A stretch of DNA of 64,000 nt from an uncultured Pseudomonadales bacterium. Its GTDB lineage: Bacteria; Pseudomonadota; Gammaproteobacteria; Pseudomonadales; Azotimanducaceae. The DNA lies in contig OY282460.1 of the NCBI GenBank assembly GCA_958296295.1, positions 3,038,001 through 3,102,000 of the forward strand, given 5' to 3'. The notes beneath the pieces are model-generated. The model made no database searches, was not told the DNA's origin, and was given only the letters and a program-made list of their open reading frames with translations. Both the position numbers and the translations under genes were made by a program. Of the stretch, positions 52,292 through 60,503 are shown piece by piece (position 1 is the first letter of the stretch; each line of letters begins with the position of its first letter).

Positions 52292-53001
52292 GACGTCACG
52301 GGCGTGATCCTGCCTTCTACCACTCGGCGGCTGCCGGTGTGGAGACCGCTCCGCCAGTTGCGCAAGTCGGCCAGGTCGATGATGCGGTCTACACCTTCTC
52401 CAGCGTCAGGGCCTTCGCCAACCGGCCAAGTTGCGGGCAGCGATCTAGCTGATCCTCGCACGGCGCAGAGCGCATCGTACGCGGAGCCACCGAATACCCA
52501 CCTTTCTGAACCTGTTGCCAAGAGGGGGCGCGTAGGCAGGCACGTTTTACGCCCCAAGTACAGTGGTCTAGCTGGTCTGTCTAGCGCCTCGGCCACGTCT
52601 TGGAGTGTCGGTGCCATGTCCGCGGGCCGCAGATGCAGAACCATATGTAGCGACAGGTCAGCGTGATAGTCGCGGAACCGACGATGCGGGCCATCGTAGC
52701 TGGCACCGGCTCGTCCCTCGGCCATGCCACTGGTGGTCCAGCCTCTATCGTTCTTGGCCAATTGCACATTCTGGGTGTCTGTCAACAGAACGCCCTCTTG
52801 CTCGATGCGGGCACCGAAGATCAGCCGATCTTGCATTGCCTGATGCGCGGTGCTGTTGGACCAGCGCCAGCCGAAAGCGTTGCCGATCAGCCCGGCCAGC
52901 ATTGAAGCTGCGGGGTAGTCTCGCACTGGCCCCATCTGATCGATGGCCACGCCCCCGAATGCCATCAGGGGGGCCTCGAATCGAATCACCAGCCAACGCA
53001 T
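52288..53001 (-). CDS. cas5: Cas5e, Cascade subunit
   Basis: The 237-residue CasD homologue that caps the 5' handle of crRNA. MRWLVIRFEAPLMAFGGVAI and the PAASMLAGLIGNAFGWRW block match Cas5e, and the family C-terminal glycine-rich segment is present. ATG at 53001 gives the family start two bases after cas7; the earlier part of the frame is antisense-like filler. Confidence 0.92.
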   Translation of the reverse strand: MRWLVIRFEAPLMAFGGVAIDQMGPVRDYPAASMLAGLIGNAFGWRWSNSTAHQAMQDRLIFGARIEQEGVLLTDTQNVQLAKNDRGWTTSGMAEGRAGASYDGPHRRFRDYHADLSLHMVLHLRPADMAPTLQDVAEALDRPARPLYLGRKTCLPTRPLLATGSERWVFGGSAYDALCAVRGSARSLPATWPVGEGPDAGEGVDRIIDLADLRNWRSGLHTGSRRVVEGRITPVTS

Positions 53002-53003
53002 TG

Positions 53004-54128
53004 TCACGGTGCGAACGCCTCCGGAAGCGACTGGGCCCAAACCGCCAAGTCCGCCAGCGATGCGTGCTCCGCGTCTGGAACATCCGCGGCAAACAAACAC
53101 ATCGTGCGCCGTGTTTCTCCTGTTGCGTAGGCGTCGTCCAAGCGCTGGAGGTAAGCTACCAACGCGCCAACCGCTGGTTCAACATGCGGCACGCACGGTG
53201 AGCGGTACGCCTCGGCCAAGCTCCGTGGTTGTCGGTCTCCGCTTTCCAGCAGCATGAAGGACGCGCGACCATAAGGAGCCGTCGATCCCAACTTCGCGCC
53301 GGGCGACACCTCGGCAATCAGGTACACCAGATTGTGTAGCACGCGTCCCGCGAGATCCGCGTCATGCCGGAGGTTGGCCAACAAACCGGGAATGTCTACA
53401 ACCACATAGCCATAGAACAAGCCCGAAGTAAGCTCTGTTTCCTGGATCGTGTCCGCGCCCGGTTCGTCGACAGAGAGATCGTCCACAGCGGTGAAGTAGT
53501 CGCTCTCTGGCTCTTCCTCATGCACGGTAAACGCATGTGCCACATGCAGGGGCGCGGTGATGTTGGCTTCGGTGTCGGAAGTGACCATGCGGCCGAATAA
53601 CGCCGCCGTAAGTCCGCCGGGCAGGGCAGTCTGGTCTCGCATCGCCTTGATCGCGCTCTTGAACTCTTTGCGCCATGCCGCGGCGGCTTTCTTGGCTGCA
53701 TCGGCGTCGCCTGCAGCGCCAACCGCCAACCCTCGCGCTTGATCCTTCAGCCACCGGAGCTCGGGCTCTCCGAAGAGCAGCGTCTGGCGATTCGACTTGG
53801 TTGTGCCTTTGTCTCCGTACACCGCCTTCTGAAACTCGGGCTCCAAGGCGTCGAGAACATCCTTCGAGAACTCCTGTTGCAACTCGCCGATGACCGTCCT
53901 CGTCACCAACTCGCGCGAGCGGAAGGATTCGACGACGCCGTTGATTTCGCGAAGCGCGTGCGGATCGGCGGCCATTCGCCAATGCCGTTTGAGGCACTGC
54001 GAAGAGACCCGGGTGCGCAACGCACCGCCGTATGGCAGCCGTTTGGCCAGCCCGCTGTCATCGCGGTTCAACAGAGCGCCGGTGTAAGGGCTGAGCGTGT
54101 GTATCTGCAGGAAGCGCGGGGTTGTCAC
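53004..54128 (-). CDS. cas7: Cas7e, Cascade backbone subunit
   Basis: The 374-residue CasC homologue; six copies line the crRNA in Cascade. FLQIHTLSPYTGALLNRDDS then GLAKRLPYGGALRTRVSSQC and LKRHWR is the Cas7e opening. SGLFYGYVVVDIPGLLANL and the C-terminal region also match. It overlaps cas11 by four bases (ATGA). Confidence 0.95.
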   Translation of the reverse strand: MTTPRFLQIHTLSPYTGALLNRDDSGLAKRLPYGGALRTRVSSQCLKRHWRMAADPHALREINGVVESFRSRELVTRTVIGELQQEFSKDVLDALEPEFQKAVYGDKGTTKSNRQTLLFGEPELRWLKDQARGLAVGAAGDADAAKKAAAAWRKEFKSAIKAMRDQTALPGGLTAALFGRMVTSDTEANITAPLHVAHAFTVHEEEPESDYFTAVDDLSVDEPGADTIQETELTSGLFYGYVVVDIPGLLANLRHDADLAGRVLHNLVYLIAEVSPGAKLGSTAPYGRASFMLLESGDRQPRSLAEAYRSPCVPHVEPAVGALVAYLQRLDDAYATGETRRTMCLFAADVPDAEHASLADLAVWAQSLPEAFAP

Positions 54129-54688
54129 TGGGTTGTTTCTCCTGTTGGCTCGGTTCTGGTGGCAGCATCTAGGCGATCGTAGTAGGGCTTTGCGATCCAG
54201 TTTGCGCTGTCGTCGGGCCGCAGCAACGCAAAGGCGATGTCAACGACGTTGACGCCACTACCAGGCACGCGGCTACGGGCAATGGCTCGTGCGGCTCGCG
54301 TCAGCAGCACGGCCCGTTGGTTGCCGCGGGCGGATAGGATCTGCGAAAGTCGCGACTCGCTAATGGCTGGAACGGGTCCTGTCCAGCTCGGGTCTCCGCC
54401 ATCGCACAAGACTCTGCCCAGCCTCCGATGATGATCGTGGAGGCTAGGACGCTTATCGGGATTCCCGATGGGCGTCAGAATGGCGATGATGCGTAGGATG
54501 GCCATCCACGTCTGCTCCAACTTGGAATGTCCTATCGTTCGCGGATGCTTGGAAGCCTGCCTCCAGAAGGCAGGCGCGATACGCCCGTCTCTCATTCTGC
54601 GGAGGTCGGCCAGAGCGCCAGGATCGAGCCTGCGGATGTCGGCCGCTGCCGCTCGTACTGCGTCCGCCGTTGTTTCGCTAGACATCAT
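54125..54688 (-). CDS. cas11: Cas11 (Cse2), Cascade small subunit
   Basis: The 187-residue all-helical CasB homologue that steadies the R-loop. Conserved pieces include LDPGALADLRRMRDG, a central LGRVLCDGG-type helix, and RLSQILSARGNQRAVLLTRA. It overlaps cas8e by eleven bases and cas7 by four. Confidence 0.92.
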   Translation of the reverse strand: MMSSETTADAVRAAAADIRRLDPGALADLRRMRDGRIAPAFWRQASKHPRTIGHSKLEQTWMAILRIIAILTPIGNPDKRPSLHDHHRRLGRVLCDGGDPSWTGPVPAISESRLSQILSARGNQRAVLLTRAARAIARSRVPGSGVNVVDIAFALLRPDDSANWIAKPYYDRLDAATRTEPTGETTQ

Positions 54689-56264
54689 CAGCGTTCTCTT
54701 TGATGAACATGTCCCGTGTGGCGTCGTTGTTTCTCAGCCTTCCCACGAAAGCCCGGCGAGCGCGGATCGCGGTTCTGGTTCGATAGACCGCGGGGCAGGG
54801 AACGGTCGGCAAGGTTGCTTCAAGAGCACTTTCCGCCGCCGACCTTAACTTGCTGAGGAAGTCCACTTTTGCTTCGAAGCGTTCAGCATCGCCGGCAGAT
54901 AGCGCGTCAAGCCGTCGCCATAGGCTGGGAAAGAACACCAAGTCGGCAGTGCGATTGAAGGGCTTTGATGCCCGCGAACAAAAGCGATAAGGATTGCCCT
55001 TGCCGTTCTTCTTCTTGCCGCGGTCGTGCTTGCCGTCCTCACTTTCGTTTAGGTTGTCCCAAACACCTTGCGTGGTCGCGAGGGCAATCGCGCTACGCAA
55101 CGCGCCATCCACAGCCTTGATCTCCTTGACCTGTGCTTGGGCGAGTTCCGCAGCGCCACGGGATCCGAACATTCGCACTGCGCGACCCGGTGCGGGTACG
55201 ACCCGCGACTTGAACCCTTCCGTCTTGTTTTTGCCTCTCGAGAGGGCCTCGGCCACGATCAGCATGTCGCCACGTTCGTCTGCGCCTGGGCGCGCTAGAA
55301 GCGGCACCTCCCAATCGCCGCCGAACATCAATTCCGTGAGCCGAGAGTAGTCGAAGTCGCCCCTGCCAAGCGTGAGGCTCTTGCCCGTTTGATGAACCGG
55401 AGCCCACGGGTCGCCTACGTTCCCTTTGTGGACTTTGGCGGCGATTCGGGGAGACTTTGATGTGCTGCGTTGGCCGACAATAGCGCCTCCGTCCTCTGCC
55501 AGCCTAACGCGCCGACAAACTTCGACGAACCACGGATCAAGATTCGTCAGCCCCAATTCTTGCCTCTCTGGCCAATCAAGGCACCAAAGGAGGGCTGGAC
55601 CACCTACCGTACCAGCAGGCTTGGCTCTGCCACTCTTTCGAGCCGCTAACAGCCTTCGCACGTCTCGCGCCCACCAAGCCGAAAGATCGATGGACGTGTC
55701 GCCAGCTTGAGCAGGAACAAGCCCTAGCATGGGGCGGCTCGAATGTGCCCCGTTCATGCGAGCGATGCCGTAACGTGTTTTCCCACCGTAGCCTTCGGCG
55801 GTCTGCAACGACACCAACGCGAATATCCAATCCTCTGCGCTCGCCCTCTTGGCCACCTCCTGCTTCAGATCGTGGTTGCGCGAGGTGATCAGCATGTCTA
55901 GCGCGTCTGGCGTACGCACCGAGGACCATTTCAAGGGCTCATCTGGCACCGGCGGCTGCAGGAACGCGGGCTTGCGTCGATCAGCGACTACAAGGGTCCA
56001 CGGCGTGTCCTCACCGTGGTTCGCGGTTAGCAGCCGGAGGGCCCGCGCCCATTGTTCGGGGCTGACGGGTAGTTCGTCGCGCCCCGATTTCCACAGCGCC
56101 AAGGCGGCCAGCTGGACGAGGAACATGTGCCACGCCGGGCGTTGGTGAGGCCGCAACCCCAGAAAACCCTTAACCTCGCCTCTCGTCATAGTGGCGAAAA
56201 GCTCCGCAAGCGACAGCTTTCGGCCGCCGGTGACAGAGAACATGGGGTCGGCAAGGAGGTTCAT
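54678..56264 (-). CDS. cas8e: Cas8e (Cse1), Cascade large subunit
   Basis: The 528-residue CasA homologue that recognises the PAM and recruits Cas3. It begins MNLLADPMFSV, as Cse1 proteins do, and contains PHQRPAWHMFLVQLAALAL and the YGGKTRYGIARMNGAHSSRP loop. Basic stretches (GKHDRGKKKNGKGNPYRF) lie in the C-terminal part. No ribosome site precedes the ATG; a promoter directly upstream would give a leaderless message. The gene looks intact. Confidence 0.94.
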   Translation of the reverse strand: MNLLADPMFSVTGGRKLSLAELFATMTRGEVKGFLGLRPHQRPAWHMFLVQLAALALWKSGRDELPVSPEQWARALRLLTANHGEDTPWTLVVADRRKPAFLQPPVPDEPLKWSSVRTPDALDMLITSRNHDLKQEVAKRASAEDWIFALVSLQTAEGYGGKTRYGIARMNGAHSSRPMLGLVPAQAGDTSIDLSAWWARDVRRLLAARKSGRAKPAGTVGGPALLWCLDWPERQELGLTNLDPWFVEVCRRVRLAEDGGAIVGQRSTSKSPRIAAKVHKGNVGDPWAPVHQTGKSLTLGRGDFDYSRLTELMFGGDWEVPLLARPGADERGDMLIVAEALSRGKNKTEGFKSRVVPAPGRAVRMFGSRGAAELAQAQVKEIKAVDGALRSAIALATTQGVWDNLNESEDGKHDRGKKKNGKGNPYRFCSRASKPFNRTADLVFFPSLWRRLDALSAGDAERFEAKVDFLSKLRSAAESALEATLPTVPCPAVYRTRTAIRARRAFVGRLRNNDATRDMFIKENADDV

Positions 56265-56270
56265 GCGACT

Positions 56271-56301
56271 ATTGTATGGGCATCCATAGGTACGTTGTCA
56301 A
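56271..56301 (-). promoter_or_regulatory. Candidate promoter of the cas8e-cas2 operon
   Basis: On the minus strand a consensus -35 TTGACA (56301-56296) and a near-consensus -10 TACAAT (56276-56271) are 19 bases apart, slightly wide. The -10 ends six bases before the cas8e ATG, so transcription would begin at the start codon. Confidence 0.45.
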
Positions 56302-56666
56302 GCACGTCCAACACGCACGTCTTGCGGGATGGCGCTGTGCCACGTTGCCGATGGCGTGGCGCTCCCGCAGTCATTCGAGCGGTTGCGTACTGCCGTCGGG
56401 CGCACCTACACGACGCGCAACGACATCAACGGTTGCTCATGCCAACCTGTTGATGCGACAGAGTTCGGCCGCAGCCGATGGTCACGCAGGACGTTCGCCT
56501 CGTCCGACGCCGTCGCACCAAACGGTGCGCAGCCGGTCTCCGCGCCAGCACTGTGCATCTTCGTTCCAACGTAGCCGCCGCCAACTCGCACCAAGGTGTC
56601 CAAAGGACGGCTTCCAACGTATTCTAATGTCGCGTTCACGGGCTATGCCGACGTGCAAACACAGGT

Positions 56667-56694
56667 TGGCTATAGTTGAGTGGCTATAGTTGAG
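56667..56694. repeat. Tandem 14-bp repeat upstream of the RHH gene
   Basis: TGGCTATAGTTGAG occurs twice in direct succession, ending 41 bases before the ATG at 56736. Direct repeats of this size are typical binding sites for ribbon-helix-helix regulators, so it may be the operator of the gene that follows. Confidence 0.5.
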
Positions 56695-56735
56695 TGAAAG
56701 ATGTCGTAGGGGCGTTCACCAAGGTGCCAGCCAAC

Positions 56736-56951
56736 ATGATGACGTTGACCATCAGACTTGACGAGAAGCTCGACGCCGACCTCCGCGAGGTCGTTGATGG
56801 CACCGGAATGCCAAGAACCGATTTCGCCCGAGAAGCGCTGCGGCGACAGCTTGCACTCGCACGACTCGAGTTGCTGCGGAAGGAGTTGGGACCCTATGCA
56901 CGGACATGCGGTTGGTTGACGGACGACGACGTCTTCCGCGAGGTCTCCTGA
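56736..56951 (+). CDS. Ribbon-helix-helix (CopG/Arc-like) protein inside the cas locus
   Basis: A 71-residue protein: MMTLTIRLDEKLDADLREVV as the beta strand and first helix, then GMPRTDFAREALRRQLALAR as the second. The layout is that of CopG-type antitoxins and small repressors. An in-frame GTG at 56694 would add 14 residues. It lies on the plus strand between cas8e and cas3, convergent with cas3 and divergent from cas8e. No toxin gene follows it. It may regulate cas expression or be a leftover antitoxin. Confidence 0.7.
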   Translation: MMTLTIRLDEKLDADLREVVDGTGMPRTDFAREALRRQLALARLELLRKELGPYARTCGWLTDDDVFREVS

Positions 56952-57000
56952 CCATCTGACCAGCGCCAATTTGCCGGAGTGAAGCCCCAACCGCTCTTCG

Positions 57001-59538
57001 TCAACACATCTGCAACCCGCTACGAGCGTAGCGAAAGCGTTTCCCCGCAACAGTGAGATCCAGCCCGGATTCTCCCTCGCAGACTGCGGCGGCATCCTCG
57101 CTGGCGACACCGCAAGACCAATGGCCCGGCAAGACGATCCGCGAGATGGAAGAACCGAAAGGGCCTATGCGCGGGTCTAGGTCCAGTACGACGCCTTCTT
57201 CGCCAAGGCGAGTCAGGATGCACTCATCGGACTTCGGAAATTGCAGGTAGATGTCGAACGGTGTGCGGCGGTCCAGCTTGTTCAATTCCGCCACCATGCG
57301 GGCTGCCGCCTCAGTGCCCCCTAGCTGTTGGTGGTACCACTGCCACTGCTCGCCCTTCCTTGCCAGCACCCGCTCGATCAAGTCCGGGTGGGTAGCCCCT
57401 TCAACAAGCGCGCGGTTCATTTCCGGTATCCGCCACTCGCTCTTGGCAGCGATCAACCCCTGCGTCAACTCCAAGCCAACCAAGTCGCGATAGATGCCTT
57501 CAAAGTGTCCTTCGTCTCGCCATGCGCCAAGACCACTGTAGAAATGGGGGGCCGTAAGCCTTTCCAGTCCGCCGTCTGGCAGAAGAACGACGGCCGTTGC
57601 GCGCTCGAAGCCGGATGGCCGTGCCAACTGGCGGCGATGCAGCCGACCGATCCGCTGCAAGAGCACATCGATAGGGCACAAGTCGGTGATCAGCATGTCG
57701 GCATCGACATCCAAGGACTGCTCCAGGGTCTGTGTGCCGATCACGATGCGGCCTCCGTCCTTCTCGGCACGGCGCTTGGCAAGCGCAGACTCTACGGCTT
57801 CGTCAAGCAGCAGCCTATCTTCAACAGCAAACCGGCTGTGGTGAAGCGCTGGGCCTCCGGCCGCTTGCATGAGAAGTGACGCTTCCCCGGCGTCTTGGAC
57901 GGCTTCCCATGTCTCGATAGCCTTCGCTACGGTGTTGCGGATCACCAGCACCCGAGCGCCGCGCCGAGCGGCGTCCATGGCCCGTTCCGCGGTGTACTGA
58001 GGTGCCATCGTGTCTGCGGTCTTCACATGGACCTTCTTGGAACGGGTTGTTTCGGCAACCGTTCGCGGGACCGTCTCGCCCGCCACCCAAACCGCCGGGT
58101 AGGGTGTCGCCGTCGCTGCTGCGCTGTCTGGGAGGGTGTCGCCAGTCCAACGCACCCGCGCAGTAGCGCCGAGGGTCGCAGACATGAGCATCGCGTAGCC
58201 GCCCACGGCCAGATGTTGGTCGGTAAGTTGCAGCAGAATCTCGGTCATGTAGGAGTCGGAGGCGTGGACTTCGTCAACAACCAGCAAACTGCGGCTCAGA
58301 GCGCTGCCGCGCAGATGTGCGTGTTTCACCTGGAGCGCGCCCAGCATTGCCTGGTCCACCGTGCCAACCGCGATGGGCGCGGCGAGAAACCGGGTTGCGT
58401 GCTCCGCCGCCCACCTGTGGAGCGCCGCCTTCTGGTCGTCCCAAAGCACCTCCCACTTCGGCAGCCGTTGCCCCTTGAAGTCACCAGACTGCATCATTCC
58501 CGGAATCGCAAGCACTGCCTCCGGTGCTTGCGAACCATATGCGCGGCGGATTGCTTGGTTGACTCTGCGATGCAGTTGGCGAGCGGCTGCGCGCGTGGGC
58601 ACCGCGAAGTACAGGCCGGAGACTTTGCCGGCCGCAAAGAGCTTCGTATAGCGCCACAGGGCCGCCTCGGTCTTGCCGGAACCTGTCTCGGCTTCAAGGA
58701 TCACCAAGCGGGCATCCGCGTCAACGTCTGCAACCGCAGACTGTGCCGCATTCGGTGAGAGGCCGCCCGTTAGTTGGCCGAAACTCGTGGGCCGAACATC
58801 CGCGAGAGTGCCTGGATCCAAGCCGATCGTCGCCAGCGCACGGGCGGCGCCATCGCGTGCGACAGCGTCGTACGCCATGTCGAACGGTCGCCGGAAAGGG
58901 AAGAAGCCAACGTTCGATCCGATCCAGTCCGCCAACGCGGCCAAGCCGGCAACCAAGTGATGGAACCGCGGCTCGTCAGGCAGCACCGGACCATCTTCGA
59001 ACGCGCACGGAAACCAAGCCTGCATTGCGCCGGCGATACCTTCGGCTTGGGTCCGCCAATCGTAGTGCGCCAATTTTTCCGACCAACCTTGTGGCATCGG
59101 ATCCCCGGGCCACTCAACGGGCCGACCATGATGGGCGAACGCCGCTGCAATGACGTTCCCGGCGGCGTCGCCCCACTCGAGGATCTGTTGCATACGCTCG
59201 TAAAACGGGTGCTCTCCGCTGCCGCATGCCAAAGTCAGAAACGCGCACCCCTCGCTTTGATGGCCCTGCTTAGGCTTCTTCCACAGCTCATCAGGCCATC
59301 CCTTGGCTTGGAAACCGGGGTGCAGCTTGCCGATGTCGTGCAGAAAAACCAGCGCGGACAAGCGCTGGCAGTCGATCTCACCCAGCCGCTTCCCGGCTGC
59401 GGTCTCTACGCGATTGCGCAAGACCGGCAGTTCCAAGAGTCTCGCGAAAACGGCAGCCACATCCATCGAATGGTGCGCGAGTGGATGATAGGCACCCGTG
59501 TCTCGATCAAACTTGCCCCACGCTTCGCGCATCGGCAT
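57001..59538 (-). CDS. cas3: Cas3 nuclease-helicase
   Basis: The 845-residue effector that Cascade recruits to shred target DNA. The N-terminal HD nuclease has YHPLAHHSMDVAAVF, VFLHDIGKLHPGFQ and AAAFAHHGRPVEW. The SF2 helicase has Walker A EAETGSGKTEAALW, DEVHASD, the LMSATLG motif III, and RIGRLHR motif VI. Start ATG at 59538 follows AAGGGG; 59532 is also possible. It is separated from cas8e by the ribbon-helix-helix gene, so it is probably transcribed on its own. Confidence 0.95.
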   Translation of the reverse strand: MPMREAWGKFDRDTGAYHPLAHHSMDVAAVFARLLELPVLRNRVETAAGKRLGEIDCQRLSALVFLHDIGKLHPGFQAKGWPDELWKKPKQGHQSEGCAFLTLACGSGEHPFYERMQQILEWGDAAGNVIAAAFAHHGRPVEWPGDPMPQGWSEKLAHYDWRTQAEGIAGAMQAWFPCAFEDGPVLPDEPRFHHLVAGLAALADWIGSNVGFFPFRRPFDMAYDAVARDGAARALATIGLDPGTLADVRPTSFGQLTGGLSPNAAQSAVADVDADARLVILEAETGSGKTEAALWRYTKLFAAGKVSGLYFAVPTRAAARQLHRRVNQAIRRAYGSQAPEAVLAIPGMMQSGDFKGQRLPKWEVLWDDQKAALHRWAAEHATRFLAAPIAVGTVDQAMLGALQVKHAHLRGSALSRSLLVVDEVHASDSYMTEILLQLTDQHLAVGGYAMLMSATLGATARVRWTGDTLPDSAAATATPYPAVWVAGETVPRTVAETTRSKKVHVKTADTMAPQYTAERAMDAARRGARVLVIRNTVAKAIETWEAVQDAGEASLLMQAAGGPALHHSRFAVEDRLLLDEAVESALAKRRAEKDGGRIVIGTQTLEQSLDVDADMLITDLCPIDVLLQRIGRLHRRQLARPSGFERATAVVLLPDGGLERLTAPHFYSGLGAWRDEGHFEGIYRDLVGLELTQGLIAAKSEWRIPEMNRALVEGATHPDLIERVLARKGEQWQWYHQQLGGTEAAARMVAELNKLDRRTPFDIYLQFPKSDECILTRLGEEGVVLDLDPRIGPFGSSISRIVLPGHWSCGVASEDAAAVCEGESGLDLTVAGKRFRYARSGLQMC

Positions 59539-59546
59539 CCCCTTGA

Positions 59547-60503
59547 TCAATCGCCCCCGGAGTGCGCGGACGCCCAGGTGGACGCGTGCTTGGGCGTCAC
59601 ATCCCGCTCCGCCTTTCGAACGCCGTCCGCGAAACGCAAGGCCACCACGCGGTGGGCCGTGTTCAGTTCCACGACCACGTCCGCTGTGGACGGCAGGGCG
59701 GCCAACATGCGGCGGGTGATTCGCTCGTAGTGCGCCACGAAACGGGACACGTCCGCCGCGTTCATGCGTTGCGCCGGTGGACGCTCGTTTTCCTGTTGCA
59801 GCCGCCAGCGGCGCACGGCGTCCAAGTTCGGCACCTGCAAGAAAACCAAACTGTCGAGGGCGGCGAAGAGGGTCGCGTACTCCGCGCGCAAGGCGGATTC
59901 GACATGCGCTCGCCAGCGACCGTCGGCATCTTCGGCGCGCTCTAGCGCGTTGAGCGGGTTGGCCTCCTCCGGCGCGCCCTGCCCCGCCGGCGGCGCGCCG
60001 ACGCACCAGCCTTCCAACACCACGATGTCCACCGGCCCGTACAAAGTGATGAAACGGGCGCGGTCGTCCTTGCCTTTGTCGAACTGCGGCACCCGCACCG
60101 CGCCGGCGACCTGCAAAGCGGCTATCGCGTGCCGGGCTGCTTCCGCGGCGTGCGTTCCCGGCGGGCCGCGGGTGGCGAGCAACGGGTGCGTGGTCTCGGC
60201 CAGGCGCGCTCGCTCGGCGCGGGTCAGGTAGAAGTCGTCCAGACCGAGCACCTGCACGCGCAAGCCGAACGCGGCGCCAGCTGCTTCCAAGAGCTTTCCG
60301 AGCGTGGATTTGCCCGCCCCTTGGCCACCGCCGATGCCGGCCGCGGCGACGCCCCGGGCGCGCCAGTGATCCACCAACAAGGCCGCGAGTTGGCGGTAGT
60401 CGTCTGGCGCGTGCGGGTCCAAGCCCGCGTAACAGGCCGCCACCGCGGCCGTCGGGCGCGTGGCCGCCAACTCTGCCAGGCGCAGGCCAGCGGATGCGCT
60501 CAA
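59547..60503 (-). CDS. D-glycerate 3-kinase-like P-loop kinase
   Basis: A 318-residue kinase of the glycerate kinase/uridine kinase-like group. The P-loop reads GIGGGQGAGKSTLGKLLEAA (about 63-80), followed by VQVLGLDDFYLTRAERARLA, THPLLATRGPPGTHAAEAAR and VPQFDKGKDDR, the standard plan of YggC/GLYK-type D-glycerate 3-kinases, used in photorespiration and glycerate metabolism. The only reasonable start is a TTG at 60503 whose last two bases overlap the dinG stop (TTGA). It ends nine bases before the cas3 start. Confidence 0.82.
   Translation of the reverse strand: MSASAGLRLAELAATRPTAAVAACYAGLDPHAPDDYRQLAALLVDHWRARGVAAAGIGGGQGAGKSTLGKLLEAAGAAFGLRVQVLGLDDFYLTRAERARLAETTHPLLATRGPPGTHAAEAARHAIAALQVAGAVRVPQFDKGKDDRARFITLYGPVDIVVLEGWCVGAPPAGQGAPEEANPLNALERAEDADGRWRAHVESALRAEYATLFAALDSLVFLQVPNLDAVRRWRLQQENERPPAQRMNAADVSRFVAHYERITRRMLAALPSTADVVVELNTAHRVVALRFADGVRKAERDVTPKHASTWASAHSGGD

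Larger units (their letters stand above)
56265..56735. other. Region between cas8e and the ribbon-helix-helix gene
   Basis: About 470 bases with no recognisable gene. It holds the candidate cas8e promoter at one end and a 14-base tandem repeat at the other. I looked for a degenerate copy of the CRISPR repeat, which would suggest a CreTA-type RNA module, and saw none by eye. Confidence 0.5.

Noticed and set aside
56265..56690. CreTA-type RNA antitoxin with a degenerate CRISPR repeat
   Set aside because: No stretch resembling GGTTTCCCCGCG or GGGGATAGACC was seen by eye.
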